This document shows positions 11,146 through 24,426 of a DNA stretch of 64,000 nucleotides, piece by piece. The notes under the pieces were generated by a model that was not told the origin of the DNA, did not search any database, and worked only from the letters and a program-made list of their open reading frames with translations. The translations under genes and the position numbers were made by a program. Source of the stretch: Zantedeschia hybrid cultivar (lineage: Eukaryota > Streptophyta > Magnoliopsida > Alismatales > Araceae); the NCBI GenBank assembly GCA_030544215.1, contig JARZZO010000004.1, forward strand, positions 20,448,501 through 20,512,500, in the 5' to 3' direction. Every line of letters starts with the position of its first letter. Positions within the stretch are counted from its first letter, which is position 1.

Positions 11146-11666
11146 TGGTCGACCTTTTGGCCAGCTTTTCTCACTTGTATATCTTGCTGTTTTGGTTGTC
11201 TTTATTACTCTCTTTTTGTTGAACTTTGGGTTAATTTCAGGGTATTCTCCGTGGGGGTTTTAAGGAAGAGTCGGCATCACACTGATAGTTATCCCTCACA
11301 TACTGTTTGACACTCCACCTGAGAATTCCCACTTAGGTGTGACTTGTCTTACTCTGTTGGGAACCTCTGTGAGTCTTCGTGAGCCAAGGATTCCCACTTG
11401 GCCGCCGAGCAAGTTGTACCCGAACCACCCAATAGGATCCCGGGATTGAGTGAGGAAATTAAGTTTTGCCATTCAAAATCATCTACCTATAGGCGTCATT
11501 GAGAGGATTATTTTTAAAAGTTAAAAGACGCCTAATTGAATTTTGGTGAAATAATTTTTTTGAAAAGAATGGAGGGTTGCTAAAGGGGTTGAACTTGATT
11601 TGTTAGAAACCAACACTCTCATAATCACGGTTAATCTTTGAAGTGGAACATAAAATCTTCTAGGAT
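11146..11666 (+). other. Gypsy-A leader, non-coding
   Basis: No open frame of note and no recognised motif. The sequence becomes AT-rich towards the gag start. Confidence 0.5.
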
Positions 11667-13188
11667 TTGTGTTTCATAATGAATTGTATGTACTTTAATG
11701 CCGTGTATGATGACATGCACGAGTTTGGTAACAACGTCTCACATAATCCTTTGTTCGAGATTGAAGAAGACCCACAACAGACATTCATAGGCATGCTCCA
11801 GACACCTAGGGAGGATCTTAGCAGAAGGGAATCTGATGAATCTTCCACCTCCCAAGGGGAAGATGATCCTATAGTTTCAAATAGGACATTCCAAAATCCG
11901 GGGGAAGACCCAGAACTTATTGCTGTGTTATCATGGTACACTCCCGATCAACTCCTTCAGTTGGTCTCCCGCGGCAAAACTCAAGAAACCACTCCTCGGA
12001 AAACTCAATTCCAGGGGTCTTCTAGCCTACCTCAAGCTAATCAGGCAATCCCAATCCCAATAGCCTCCTCTAACTTCATCAATTAGGCCACACCTCCCAA
12101 ACAGGAGGAATTCATCTACAAGAATGAGGTCGAAACTTACGTACGTCAGCTCATGGCTGAAAGTCTTACCTTGAGGCAACCTCATTCTCTCTCGAGCTAT
12201 TGCAAGCTCCCTTCAGCCTACTTTCCACCAGGATTCAAGGTACCCAAGTATAAGAAATACGATGGTACCACCGACCCGCACCATCATCTGTCGGGTTTCC
12301 TTATGGACTCCCATCAATGGCTTTATGATAAAGTCATCCTTGTCCACCTCTTTTAAAAGTCTCTAGAAGGAGAGGCTTTAAGATGGTTTTTAGCTTTACC
12401 TGCTACAGACCTAATCAATTTTGATGTGGTCTCGGAAAGGTTTGTCACCCATTTCAACCACATGACAGCCTTACCCCCTACCTTATTTGATCTTGTAATG
12501 GAAAAATGAAGTCTGACAAGGACTTCACTCACTTTGCTAATAGGTGGAGAGCCATGGCCTCTAGAGTAGAAGTTACCATCCCTGAAGCCCAAACAGTCAC
12601 TATGCTTGTCAATAACGCTACTCCTCAGCTCCGAGCTATCCTCCTACTTAGCGAATTTCAAACGTTTACCCAACTGTATAATCGAGCTCGGGTGATTCAG
12701 TCACAAATCTGGGACTCCACTCTGTCTTCATTCTTCGATAATAGGAATAGGAACAAGAAAGCCACACCGACTCCCACCACAGAAGGAGTCACCATCAATG
12801 AGCAAGTAAGCACTCAAGGACAATCAACCAGGCTTCCCAATTCTCAACCCAGGTCTGATGCTCAGTCCAATCAGAAGTAGTACTCAGCTGTTCCCCCCCG
12901 ACTAATTATAGTCGTCCCATGGCCAAACGCACATCATACCCACCTTTACCAGAATCGCTAGCAGACATCTTTTATGCCCTGCTAGCTTGCAATGCTATCC
13001 AACTCCCACCACAATGTGAAGGCGTTCCGCGCAGCACGGACACGTCCAGGTACTGTCTATATCATAGGATTCCAGGGCACACAATTAACAACTGCTTCAC
13101 CTTCAGGGATTGGGTGTATGATCTGAATGAGGAAGGCATGATTAATTGGGAAGACATGAAAAAGGCAATCGAGACTTTAAAGGGCTAA
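11667..13188 (+). pseudogene. Gypsy-A gag, broken
   Basis: Gag is the nucleocapsid precursor of the element. Frame 1 (from about 11679) includes PSAYFPPGFKVPKYKKYDGTTD and HHLSGFL, a hallmark of Ty3/gypsy gag, followed by LEGEALRWFLALP. Stops occur at about 12084 and 12354. A shift near 12500 leads to KDFTHFANRWRAMAS and LYNRARVIQ, then another shift near 12880 leads to a CLYHRIPGHTINNC segment, the usual Cys/His tail of Tat gag. The protein would be about 500 residues, so gag is nearly complete but carries at least two stops and two frameshifts. Confidence 0.8.
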
Positions 13189-13191
13189 GAA

Positions 13192-14904
13192 GGAACTAGG
13201 AATTGTGAAGGACCATTACCCTCTCATAAAACTATTCAAGACCTGTCTAATTCCCAAGGAAAGGTCAACACCTTGATCAAGGATTTGGAGCCTAGAATAG
13301 TTCGTAGAAAGCATTATTGTGAATATGAAGGATCGGGGATACAACACCAAGTTCTTATTCAGCCAAATGAGACCGAAAAGACTACCCCAGAAGTTTCTAC
13401 AATCTTTCAAGATAAACCTTTGGTCTTGATTCAGCCTAAGGAACAATCAATCATCACCAAGCCGGTCACTCTTGTCCAGGTACCTTCAATCACAGCTGAA
13501 AAAACTCCATTGTCTATCCTATGTCCTACCTCAAAGTTAGGTCTGGTGACCCAATTCAATCCTCTGAAATCAAATCCAGCAGTAGATCCAAGTCCAATAA
13601 GTGTTACACTCAGAAACCGCATCATTCCTCCAAGTCAACCCTCGGATTCTCAAGAATGTCCAATCCCAACTGGAGAGATTACTCAATTTGAATATGACAT
13701 CCTCCAACATCTGGGAAAGATTCCTGCCAAGATTTTAGTTCTCGAATTGATTCGAAGATCTTCCACACATAGGGAGACATTGTTCAATTTCCTACAGTAA
13801 ATCACGGTTAATGAGGATCTTCCTATCGGAGGAATCACGAATGCCATTCTCTCAGTCACTCAGGCACCCATGATATCATTCTCGAATAAAGATCTAGCTC
13901 CCCCCGAGTGCTGATCTCTTCCCTTGTGCCTAACTGCCTCCCTTAATGGCCACTCAGTGGACTCCATCCTATTGCATACTGGGGCCTCAATCAATGTTTG
14001 TCCCCTCAAAACTCTTAAGAAGGTAGGAATCGATCCAGAGAAGATTGAGTCCACCTCCATGATGGTCTCGGCCTATGATAACTCTCAAAGGCCAGCTGAC
14101 GGTAAAATCTTCTTCCGATTGGAGCTTGGCCCAGTAGCCATAATTTCGTAGTTCTACATTTTGGATTTTAAGTCCATATACAATGCTATTCTAGGGAGAC
14201 CTTGGATGGATTAGACTTCGGGGGTCCCATCCACCAATCATCAGTGTTATAAGTTCTCGTATAACAAGAAAATTGTAAAGGTCAAAAGCACCCCCTATAT
14301 CGAATCACTGGACTCGGTATCAGTAGAGCAGATTCCATCCATGATAACCTCTAGAAAAGGCAAAGAACCTGTCCTTTTGTCAGTCAGCTTTCACCCCAGG
14401 CCTCGGCCTAGCATAGGTTGGGAGCTTATGGTTAAGATGGGATACAATTCAGTCTCTGGATTGGGCAAGGAGGGACAAGGAATCCTGGAACCTATTTCGG
14501 AAAATCCTATCATTGGGGGGTTCAGATTTGGATACTCGCCAGATAAACCAGTTGAGGGAACAGAAAAGCGGTCTCTTATGGACCATTTTGTGAAGAAAAA
14601 CCATGAATTACTCAGGATAGAAGATGAGTTGAAAGAAGAGAATAAGGAGATTCAAGAAGAAGGAGAAGAATATTTTGGCACAAGGTTATTATTTCATGAG
14701 CCAAGCATCCCACAAGAAGGGGTATTTCTGGACAAGGATGAACCGGCACCTGCTGCGTTCATCCCCTTCTTAATCCACCCACCTTCCTTCCCTATGCTCC
14801 CAGCACCAGTCAGAGCACATTCTCCTGAATGTTTCATGTTCGAAGCATACGATCACAAAAAAAAAGTCCAATTCCTATACCAGAGGATGCGAGGTCACCT
14901 TTGA
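13192..14904 (+). pseudogene. Gypsy-A protease plus G-patch domain, broken
   Basis: One frame (stops near 13798, 13914, 14150 and 14212) runs from the gag tail to 14904. After a Pro/Ser-rich linker comes a retropepsin: SLNGHSVDSILLHTGASINVCP (13940-14010). The catalytic Asp of the D-T/S-G triad is replaced by His (H-T-G), so the enzyme would be dead. ILGRPWM follows in the same frame. Next is a G-patch: GWELMVKMGYNSVSGLG then KEGQGILEPI (about 14420-14510), a glycine-rich RNA-binding module known after the protease in some retroelements. A Glu-rich segment ends the frame. The RT that should follow is absent; Copia-3 lies beyond. Confidence 0.78.
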
Positions 14905-15029
14905 GGAGCCTACATGGTGGGGCAACTCCGCCGTCACTAAATCTTTATCCCAAGGATCCACCCTTGTCCCATCCAGGACAAACCTGACTCATCCGGGTCA
15001 TGTACATAGTAGCTTAGGAATTAGGGTTA
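14905..15029 (+). other. Gypsy-A pol spacer
   Basis: About 125 bases of non-coding sequence lie between the G-patch frame and the Copia-3 remnant. The exact left edge of Copia-3 is not visible because its 5' LTR is missing. Confidence 0.35.
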
Positions 15030-18000
15030 AGTAGGTTCCATCTTTGTATATTCATAGGTTGCTGTCTGACAGTAAATCTTTGTATATCTATAGGAGTATA
15101 AAAATGAAACTGAATAATTGTTATTTAGTTGCATAAGATATTAAGAGTTATAAAAGTGAATAACGTTGACTAAGAATGAACAATAGTTGTTCAAATCAGT
15201 CAATGCACTATAGATTCTTGAAGTGACATTTCATGTGATGAATGTTCACAAGTCTCCTATAGAAATGAACTATGTGAATCCTGATTATCTATGGTATTGT
15301 ACATAAGGTTGTACAATAAGAAATTATTGATGCTGATACATATTGATGTAAACAGCTCAAAGGCCAAAAGATAATCACTACTGTTGACTTACCTTATAGT
15401 TTACTCTTGGAATGATTCGACTGTATGTACTTACAGAAGTACAAGTCGAATGCATCTGAGAGATTAAGGTATAAGATCAATATGAAGTATTAGAATTTTT
15501 GATTTGATCAAAGAAATTAATACTTAGGTATATGATTCACATAAATCATTAAAGAGGATAATTGTATCCTCACTCGATTGATCTTCATTGTACATCATAG
15601 TAATATGATAGAATGAGGGATTGCACCTTATTAAGATATGGTGCAATGCATAATAAGATTTGCCTGATTCTTATATCCTTTTGAACATGAGTATGAACAT
15701 TAAATGTCCATACTTTATAGATGGTTCCAAATCAGTCAGTGTGTGTCCATATAAGATACAGAAACTAAATAATTCATATGAGATGTGAATTATGAACAAA
15801 CCTGATTTAAAAGTCAGGTACTATCGTGATGTGAATTTGTGAATGTCTAAAGAGTTTGGACATTACAATTATTGGCTAGACGATAATGAAATAATTGTCG
15901 TCCTGAAAGCTGTCTTCTGTGAAGAGGAATATGTCCTCAAAGAAGACAGTGGGAGCTGATAAAACTAGAAGATGTTCTAGATTCACAAGTTAACATAAGA
16001 TTATTAGATAATCTTTAGTTGTTTGGAACCACTCATGACACACATAAGAGAGTTTCATAGATTTTTGAGATTTTCTCAGTGACTAGAAGGATATGTTTGA
16101 CGTATCTGATTTAGCATGGTGAGAGGAGCTCGAAATAGATTATGATCTAAAATCTATGATAATGATGCTCTCTGATATTACAACTTTGAGATTGATAAGT
16201 TTATTAGAATTCTACTTATCTATACTGCCAATCATCGGATGATGACAGTTGGATGTTAAAAGCGCTCTCTCAATGTGATTGAGGTAAAGATGTATATGAT
16301 ACACCTTTAAAGCTTTTAGAATGTCCAGGAAGGAAGTTATGATTTTAAAGATCATTTTGAATCAAACTGAAGCTTCCTAAGTTGTAATAAAAGTTTTGTC
16401 TTAATAGTCAAATACTACGTGATCATTAAGAATGATCACGGATTGTATGTGTTCAGAAAGGACAGTGGGAGTACGGTCGCTTTAGTAATGCTTTATGATA
16501 ATAACATCAAAGTCATTGAGAATGACTTCGGGATGTTACTATCAGTGAAAGCATTATTGACCATATTTTCCTCCATAATAAGTTTAGTTATAATATCCCA
16601 CGTATTGGAAATACGAATCTATTAAGATAGATCGGTGGGGATATTATATTGACTTGTATGTCAAGATGTTTGGCATAAATTTCATAACAAGTCTCAATAG
16701 TTGAGATATGGATTTTATTCCTTTAGAGAAAAGTTCCTTAAAGGATACATGAGTGAAATGCATCGTTAAGCGCTTGAGAAGTGTTAAGGATGCATTCACG
16801 TATATGGAGAGGATGATTTGAAACAATGAAGTCACATTGACTCAAATTTCAAGTCAAATAATGGATTCAACCTTCTAGTAGAAAGGAATGGATTAGAATG
16901 GTTCAAATCCAGAACTCGATGTTAAGATGACGACATAGACAAGTGATACTGTTATTAGAACAGTATGGATGAAAAGGTTCATCCCTTAACTAGTTGTAGT
17001 TCTAAGAGGTCTCTGATACTATCCTATCGTTGTAGGACAACAGTGGGAGCAATGAATTGTGTGATCGAGCCATGGTCTCTTCAGAAGTTCCAGAACATTA
17101 TGAGGCTCTTTCACAGGTTCAGAGACAAAAGATTAAGAGGAAATAACGTAATGGAAATATTCCATATGTAGATAATTTAGCAGATCCCTGACCAAGTCTT
17201 AGTCGCAGACTTTATGTGAGCATCACCTAGATTTGATGAAGATCAAATGCGAAAGTGATTGGCTTGAGTCCAAGTGGGAGATTGATGGATATAGGTGTCC
17301 TCTAAGCCAATCATAAGGCACCTATTTCAATCTGGTTCACTAATCAATGGCATTAAATTCATTATGTAGATTGACATATTTGTAATTGCGCATAATGAAG
17401 TCCATGAATATGTGCAATAGTTATCAGATTATGATGAGATCATAATAATGAGACTGATGACTTATAAACACATATTCTCAATTGTTCCTAGTCGTAGGAT
17501 GTTTGAGAAGGACATCAAACACCCGGTTAGACTAGTACAGGTTATTCCAACTCATTTGATGAGGGTGACTGATCTCGTTAGTTACTAGTGTGGAGACACA
17601 ATGGTAAACCTGTAGGTGCTCATTGGGGAATGAGTTCACTGAACTGATCCGACATGAATCGCCGAATGGTAATTTACTTGACTGTCAATCGGCTTGATTC
17701 ATCGTCACAGTGGCGTGGTTGATCCTTAGACTTGAGACACCAAAGACACCTTGTCGGTGGACTTCTGGACTTTGACCTTGACCTACGAATCCCTATCCAC
17801 GGGATCTCAAATAGTCAAGGATCGGGTCCAGCGGAAGTCTTTCGAAGGTGATTGAAGGATCATTCGCTCTCAGGTAACTGGAGAGAGAATGCTCTAGAAT
17901 AGATCCGCAGGAGTCTCTGGCCAGAGCAGAAACAATATCAGAAAAAGAGGTTTTCGGATATTGTAAAGCGGAGTCTGATTCAAGTGAGTTAACAATCTAG

Positions 18001-18858
18001 GGTTTGACAGTTGACCATATCCTAGGTTAACTCGAGAGCATTGTGCGAACGAAGGATTATAGCCATGTGATAACTGTGGACAGACAGGTTCCATGAGTGG
18101 GTTGCTGAACCCCATTGCCTTCCGGGATCATGCGGTGTTGCTTGGCACCCAACTTGATCGGAAGTCCGACCGAATTTACATGCGATGATAATTCGGTTGA
18201 GTAATTAGTTAATATCTAGATATTAATTAATTACAATAAGTCAATAACTAGTTATTGGACTTAACGGGCTGAAAACCGGACTGGTAAATGGGCCTAGAGG
18301 GTCACACGCAATAAGATTCTCAATCGGTGGTACATAAGTGGGATTTATATTAACTCGGGGACTTTTGTGAAAAGTCGCGCCGACTTAATATATATACGCG
18401 CTGTTGAGAAACCCTGGGCCAAGCTACAGAATTTCCCTTGCTGGCCGTCATCCCTCCCTTTCTCTCTCCTCCTTTGGGAGTCCCGTTCGAGGCGCTGAGA
18501 CAGTTTCCGTCTCCACCGCGTATGATTCCCGAAAGTCGAGAATTCCCGTCGGCGGGATTTCCGCAATCGTTGCGGCGACGGATCTTCAGCGAGCGAGCTG
18601 ATACGGACGAGGGATCGAGGACGAACCACCGCGGAGGATCGCGTGGATACCGCTGGAGGCCGGATGCTTGTGCGGCTCGCGGCATCACCTCGACGGAACC
18701 GAGACGGAAGCGGATTCGAATCCGCGCACGGTAATTAAATTTCGATCCGTTTTTCGGTTTGAGTTTTTCGTTCCGAATAGGATCAGCGGGCATCGGGCGG
18801 GATTAATTTTTGTTCTTCGTTTCCGCTGCGTTCTTCGCGTCCCGTTCAGATCCCAACA
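15030..18858 (+). mobile_element. Copia-3: 5'-truncated, decayed plus-strand copia
   Basis: Only the 3' LTR (17283-18858) and degraded coding DNA remain. The plus-strand traces include LDVKSAL then MYMIHL (about 16250-16310, the MDVKTAFLNG region of copia RT), a relic of the YVDD region near 16480-16530, and KCESDWLESKWEID just before CCAAGTGGGAGAT, the polypurine tract. Every frame is riddled with stops. The LTR is of the same family as those of Copia-1 and Copia-2. It interrupts Gypsy-A pol at or near the deleted RT. Confidence 0.75.
17283..18858 (+). repeat. Copia-3 3' LTR
   Basis: The 1576-bp repeat begins TGATGGATATAGG right after the GTGGGAGAT tract and ends CCCAACA. It is collinear with the reverse complement of the Copia-2 LTRs (shared GATGAGATCATA, GAGGGTGACTGATCTC and CACCTTGTCGGTGGACTT). 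Confidence 0.82.
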
Positions 18859-18861
18859 CAA

Positions 18862-19674
18862 CTAGACGACAAGAAGAAAGAAAGAGCAGTATATTACCTT
18901 TCCAAGTTGTTTAATGATGCTGAGAGACGTTATACTGCTATGGAAAGGACATGTGCAACTGTCGTTTGGGTAGTGCAGAAATTGAAGCACTATTTCCTTG
19001 CCTACGAGGTCAAACTTCTAGCCAGAATGGACCCGATAAAATATTTGCTTGAACGGCCAGTTGTAACGGATAGGCTGGTGCGATGGCAAACCATTTTGAA
19101 CCAATTTGATATCACCTATGTGAATCAAAAGGCTGTCAAAGGGCAAGCAATTCCTGAGCACCTAGCTCACCACCCATTGCCTAAATTTTCACGCACCGAT
19201 GATGAATTCCCGGATGAGGAGTTGAATATGATGATAGATGATAGTCCATCCTGGGTTCTCCACTTCGATGGGGCACTCAACTCTCAAGGCAGTGGAGTAG
19301 GAGCAGTCCTCGTATCTCCGGAAGGTATAAGCATTCCGTATGCTTGCCAATTATCCTTCCCGGTGACAAACAATGTTGCCGAATACGAGGCCCTCCTCGG
19401 TGGCTTAAAATTGGCGTTGTCTCTCAAGGTCAAAGAATTGAGAATTATTGGAGACTCGCAGCTAGTCCTTCGCCAAACTGTGGGCAAATACCAAACCCGG
19501 GATCTTAAGTTGAAGCCATATCAAGAACTAGTGAGTTCTTTGACTAGGCAGTTCAGGAAGATCACTTACGTTCATGTGCCTAGATCGCATAATATCCTAG
19601 TTGATGCCTTAGCTTCCTTGTCCTCAGCCCTGGAAATTCCCCTCACTAGGAATTCAGAAACCATCACTATATAG
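18862..19674 (+). pseudogene. Gypsy-A RNase H and second (archaeal-type) RNase H
   Basis: This is the longest intact Gypsy-A frame, open from 18862 to the stop at 19672. The first part (YYLSKLFNDAERRYTAMER, then KHYFLAYEVKLL) is the C-terminal half of the RT-linked RNase H. The second (WVLHFDGALNSQGSGVGAVL, EYEALLGGLKLAL, GDSQLVLRQ, then SHNILVDALASL) is a full RNase H1-like domain of the type that defines Tat elements. The acidic residues D in HFDGA, E in EYEAL, D in GDSQL and D in VDAL are present. The expected sequence upstream (RT) is absent, replaced by Copia-3. Confidence 0.85.
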
Positions 19675-19841
19675 AAGCAAGCTTCTCCCTCTTTTTGAGA
19701 TCCGTGGTTCCAACAATTTCTTCTTCCATCTACGCATATTTCTGTCATTACTGAGGAACTCACTCCTACTGGGACGATGGGAATCCTTGGTTTTTCGACA
19801 TCCTGAATTTCCTCTGAGATGGAACTTTCCCGGTCTATGCT

Positions 19842-21042
19842 ATGGCTTCAGATCATAAGGCCATCCGCCGAGCGTCGCAATGCTACATCATCCTAGGTGA
19901 GTTACTCTATAGAAGGTCCTTCACTGGAATACTCCTCCGGTGTCTAGATGCTGTTGAAATTCCCCATATCCTTAAAGATGCTCATTCTAGCGAATGCGGG
20001 GGTCATGTAAATGGTCGCGCTTTAGCTCAAAAACTCCTCAAATCCTACTATTGGCCTTCAATGGAGGCAGACTGCACTTTATTTATTCGAAGTTGTCTAA
20101 AATGTCAACTACATGCTGACAAAATCCATGCACCTTCATCCTCCCTCCATCCCATCGTTTCCCTGTGGCCATTCGCCATGTGGGCATTCGATGTTAGAGG
20201 ACCTTTAGAAGATCGATCAGGAGAAATGAAAAGAAAATCTTTTATCTTAACATCCACTGAATATTTCACAAAATAGGATGAAGCTGAAGCATTCGTAGAA
20301 ATCAAAGCATCCACGATAGTGAAATTCATCAAGCGCAACATTCTCGCTAGGTTCGGGACACCGCGCGATCTCGTCACCGACAATGGACCACAATTTGTCT
20401 CCCAGGAGCTCCACGACATGTGCAGTAAGTATGGTATTAATTTGCATCATTCTTCACCATACGACCCACAAGGAAATGGACAAGCAGAAGCTACCAATAA
20501 ACCCTCTTCTGAATTATCAAAAGGACTTGTAAATCTCGTAACTATTCAGATTGGACTGATCACTTGGTTGAGGCTCTTTGGGCATATCGCACCTCTGTCA
20601 GAACACCCACGGGACAAACACCATATGCATTGACATTTGGGACGGATGCGGTACTCCCATATGAGATCCTCCTTCCTTCACTAAGAGTGCAGTTGGATCA
20701 AGAAAACAACTACGTTGAGCGTCGTGAAGCCATGCTAACCCAACTGGAACTATTAGATGAAAGAAGGGTAATGGCGGTAGACCATGCACAAGTTTACAGA
20801 AATAGAATTGCAAGATTCTATGCAAAGACAGTTCTTGAAAGAAAATTTGAAATCGGGGAGATGGCTTTAAAGAGAAAAATGATTAAAGCTTCAGGTCCAA
20901 TGAGCAAATTACAAGAAAATTGGGAGGATCCATTTGTAATTAAGGAGGTCTATTCATGAAATGCCTATCGCTTAGTCAATGAAAATGGCGAAGAATTACC
21001 TCACCCTTGGAATGGAGTCTATCTAAAGAAATTTTACCCTTA
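19842..21042 (+). pseudogene. Gypsy-A integrase, broken
   Basis: Integrase inserts the cDNA into the chromosome. The zinc-binding HHCC is visible (H of DAHSSECGGH, the second H, and CLKC at about 19980-20105). The catalytic core follows: AFDVRGPL (first Asp), VTDNGPQF (second Asp, about 20378) and GNGQAEATNK (Glu, about 20478). A stop at 20273-20275 lies between the first and second Asp. A frameshift near 20510 moves the C-terminal part (EALWAYRTSVRTPTGQTPY, then GEMALKRKM and NWEDPFVIKEVYS) to another frame ending near 21042. Confidence 0.85.
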
Positions 21043-22666
21043 AAAATGCACTAAAAAATCAAAAATTTCAAAATCTCAAAAAAATTGAATATAAAAAAAG
21101 CATCAAAAATATTTGTAAATAAGTACATACTTTAATTAGAAAAACACAAAATCCAACTGTCCAGTGACTGCCATGTAACCCTTGTCTAGGTCTAGTTACA
21201 TGATAGATTAGGTTATCATAAAGATTTGGTTAAGACTTTGGTCCACCCGAACCTTAGACGTGTCTGCTTTACTTTCATACAGACCTCTATGGTCATTCTA
21301 AGATGCACACATTTACATATTTTTCAAAGAGAACCTTCTTAAAATGAGTTCAATGTCTTTAGTACACTGTTAAATTGCAACCTTTGCTCTTCGACTCTCG
21401 ACTAATCAGGACAGTTGACGCGCTTAAATGGTCGAGCTTAGCAAGCTGCAGTTCCCAACAACCCGATAGATGTAACCCCTCAAATCGGCCCAAATATGAA
21501 ATGTAAAGGATCGGAGCATGTGAAGAGGGCAGTGTCCCCACAGGCGGGATATTAAACAACCCTGAAAATGTCAATCAAAAGGGGTTCAAGCAATTGTTCA
21601 AAAAAGCCTGGTCGTGACCGTGCCTGGCCATGAAATCCATCAAAGGCCTGAAAGTCAAAAGTAAATAGGGGCATCTAAGAGGTCAAGAAAGGATCCGTTT
21701 TATCATAGCTCTGTCTTTTAACGGTTTTGTCGATCCTCCTGTGAGGTTTGTCTCCGAAATTTCTTCACTTTTTCTCCCTCAAGGTTTAGCACGAGATAGC
21801 TATCTAAAGACCGAACATCATTTTAAATGGTTCGTTTTTCAAAAATCGTCACATGCTCACATGATCACAGGAGTCCAAAATGAGTAAAGAGTAATGTCAG
21901 TGTTTCTGGTGAACCAATTCCTTAACCATAATCTCAATGAGCACTCTCAAAGACTTCAGGCTTAGGTCAATGCATGCGCGTCACCTATAGGTGCGACGGC
22001 GTTTGATTCCGGGTCAGCGTCGTGCGGTTGACTGTTAGGGTTCCAAGGTGTTCCACCTTATATCTTCTAGGTTGTGAGGAAAGAGACCCAGGTCAGGCAA
22101 ATCATTTACCTCGAAAACTTTTTGGGCGAACTTGGTGGTCGGAAGCAGTTGGAAGCCTAAGCATGGCATGACGGTATTGTCATCAGTATGAGTCTTAGCC
22201 GGTCGAGGTCAGTTTGAGGAGTCTAGAGGCTCAAATCAACCTAGATGCGTACTTAGGATACCTGGGAAGTTGAGTATGCATTTCCCTTTCATCATTCAAC
22301 CAGGCAAAGAATGTGCAATCACCAGGTGATCGGAATCAAAAACATGTTTTCGTTCATCACACATCCCACTTGTTAATATCCACCAGCATTTGCATATTTA
22401 CTTGTCGCATCAGTTTAAATACTCTTCCTTTTATCTGGTTAGTAGGACACGGCCCCTTGACCCTATGCGAAGGCTAGGAAAAAGGTAGTTGCTTTCTTTT
22501 GGGCAAGGGGCCGAAAACAGATACTACTAACAGTTTCTTTTCCTCAATGTTGCGCATGCAGGAAATACAAGTATGAAGAAGAGAAAACCAAAGTGCCTAG
22601 AAGATCAACAGTGAAATATATTAGCATAACATAAAATTTACACATCATAAACAGGGGGATACCCAT
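21043..22666 (+). other. Gypsy-A spacer between integrase and antisense genes
   Basis: About 1.6 kb without a supported frame on either strand. Tat elements usually have a long non-coding region here. Near 21050-21130 it is A-rich; elsewhere no repeats were noticed. Confidence 0.5.
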
Positions 22667-24426
22667 GTGATAACAATCAGTCTCTCTTCTCTCCTTCGGC
22701 CTCATCTTCTCTCCCTCCACGAGACGAATGTCTCATCTAACTCTTTGCATCATCCTCTCGGGCGTGGCGGTGACCTGATACCGGTGGTTGGGAACCTGAA
22801 GATCCAGCGGCCCGGCAAGTCCTCCACACGTCCTCAGCAAGTAGAGAATCAAGGTCTCTGAAGGCTGAACTCCCAGTCGGCGCCAACCTGGCCGATGGGG
22901 CAGGGATGGGCGGATGAGCTCCGGGACTCTGAGCACTAGATCGCGCTGCTCGATCTCTCCCTTTCTTCATCACTCGGTCCCATAGAGTTCGATACTTGAA
23001 ATCAATTTCCCTCGCCTCCGCCTGAGCTCTGGTGAGTTCCTGTCGTAGGCTGGCCATCATCGCCTCCCAATATACATCGGGATGGGACCCCTCTCCTGCT
23101 CGGGCTGCCCGCTCCTTTGCATGGAGCACTTGATCGCGAAGCCGTTGGTTGACGATCTCTAGCTCCCTTGCCTGTGCCTCGGCCGCTGTCGCCTTGGCTA
23201 AAGCCGCCTCAACCTCCTGGCGCTGCAGGGAACATTGAGAGTGAGGCAAGCTTAATTAAAGAAGCATTCTGAAGAAAGATTCTCACCTGCTGTATCAGGT
23301 CTGCCTCTCGAGTCCTGCACGGCGAAGGGCATCGTGCAACCGCACCTCCCAATCAGCTGGGGCCACTGGTCCCTGAGACGATGATCCTGCACCAGGATCC
23401 CCTTGCCGCCCCTGGGTAGCCACCGTTCCCCTCTGCATCACAGGCACCAGTAAGTAAAAGAGACGGTTCATCTAACAAGATACAAATCAAACGTCACTTA
23501 CCAACTCGTGAATCTATCTATGCATATCACTAAGTTGAAGAATCAGGCTGGCATTTTGATTCCTCAGGAGCTGCACAGCTTCGGTCTCTGGCATCTATTG
23601 AAATCAAGAATCTATCAGCAAAAGAGAAATAGATGGAATAGAAGGGTCATGGAGGCTTACCCGCCGCACATCTAGGTACAGGCGATCCCCGTGTCACTTG
23701 ACGTAGTCTTCGAAATATGCTCGGCTATCTTGCAACACCTTGTCCTCCGTCAGGGCGTCTCCTGTGCGGCGCCATACCTCAATCTCCGCTCGCCGGATCA
23801 CTCGCCAATCCTGACCAATGGCAGACGATCGTCGGCGGCCACTGTTCATGTCAGGATAATCCGGCAGCACCAATAGAGGATGGTACCATCCCCAAGTACG
23901 ATACGCCATCCGGACGAAGAGGCCATCACATATATTCACACACAGTAGGGGCACTTCCCTCTTGAACTGGGAAAGACCTTGCGCTACCCATGGCTAGCTG
24001 TTGATATCCTCATCTACGTAGGGCATCCATACAACCTAATTTTGCATAGGGTCAGTCATTTTCACAAGGCATAATGGCATTAACACAAATCACTCACCAT
24101 GTGAGGGGGGAAAGAATCAAACTGAGCACGGATGTCCTCCACACGGTACAAGACAAGACGACGATCTCTGATCACTTCCCACCGCGCCATCAGAGGGATC
24201 TATCCCTCACGATCAGCGGAGACCATCTCGCGACCAATGGGGAAGCAAGTATACCCCCGGATCTGCACAACAAAGCCAGTAAGGGATTTAGAGAATATAA
24301 GGGATCAAGATCAAGAAAAAAGAAATTCTCACCTGGAGGAAAGGAGTAAACCCGCCTAGATTCCTTGAGCCTCGGCGAAAGCCCACTAGGTGAGAGAATA
24401 GATGGCCAAGCATTGCCGCTCCCCAT

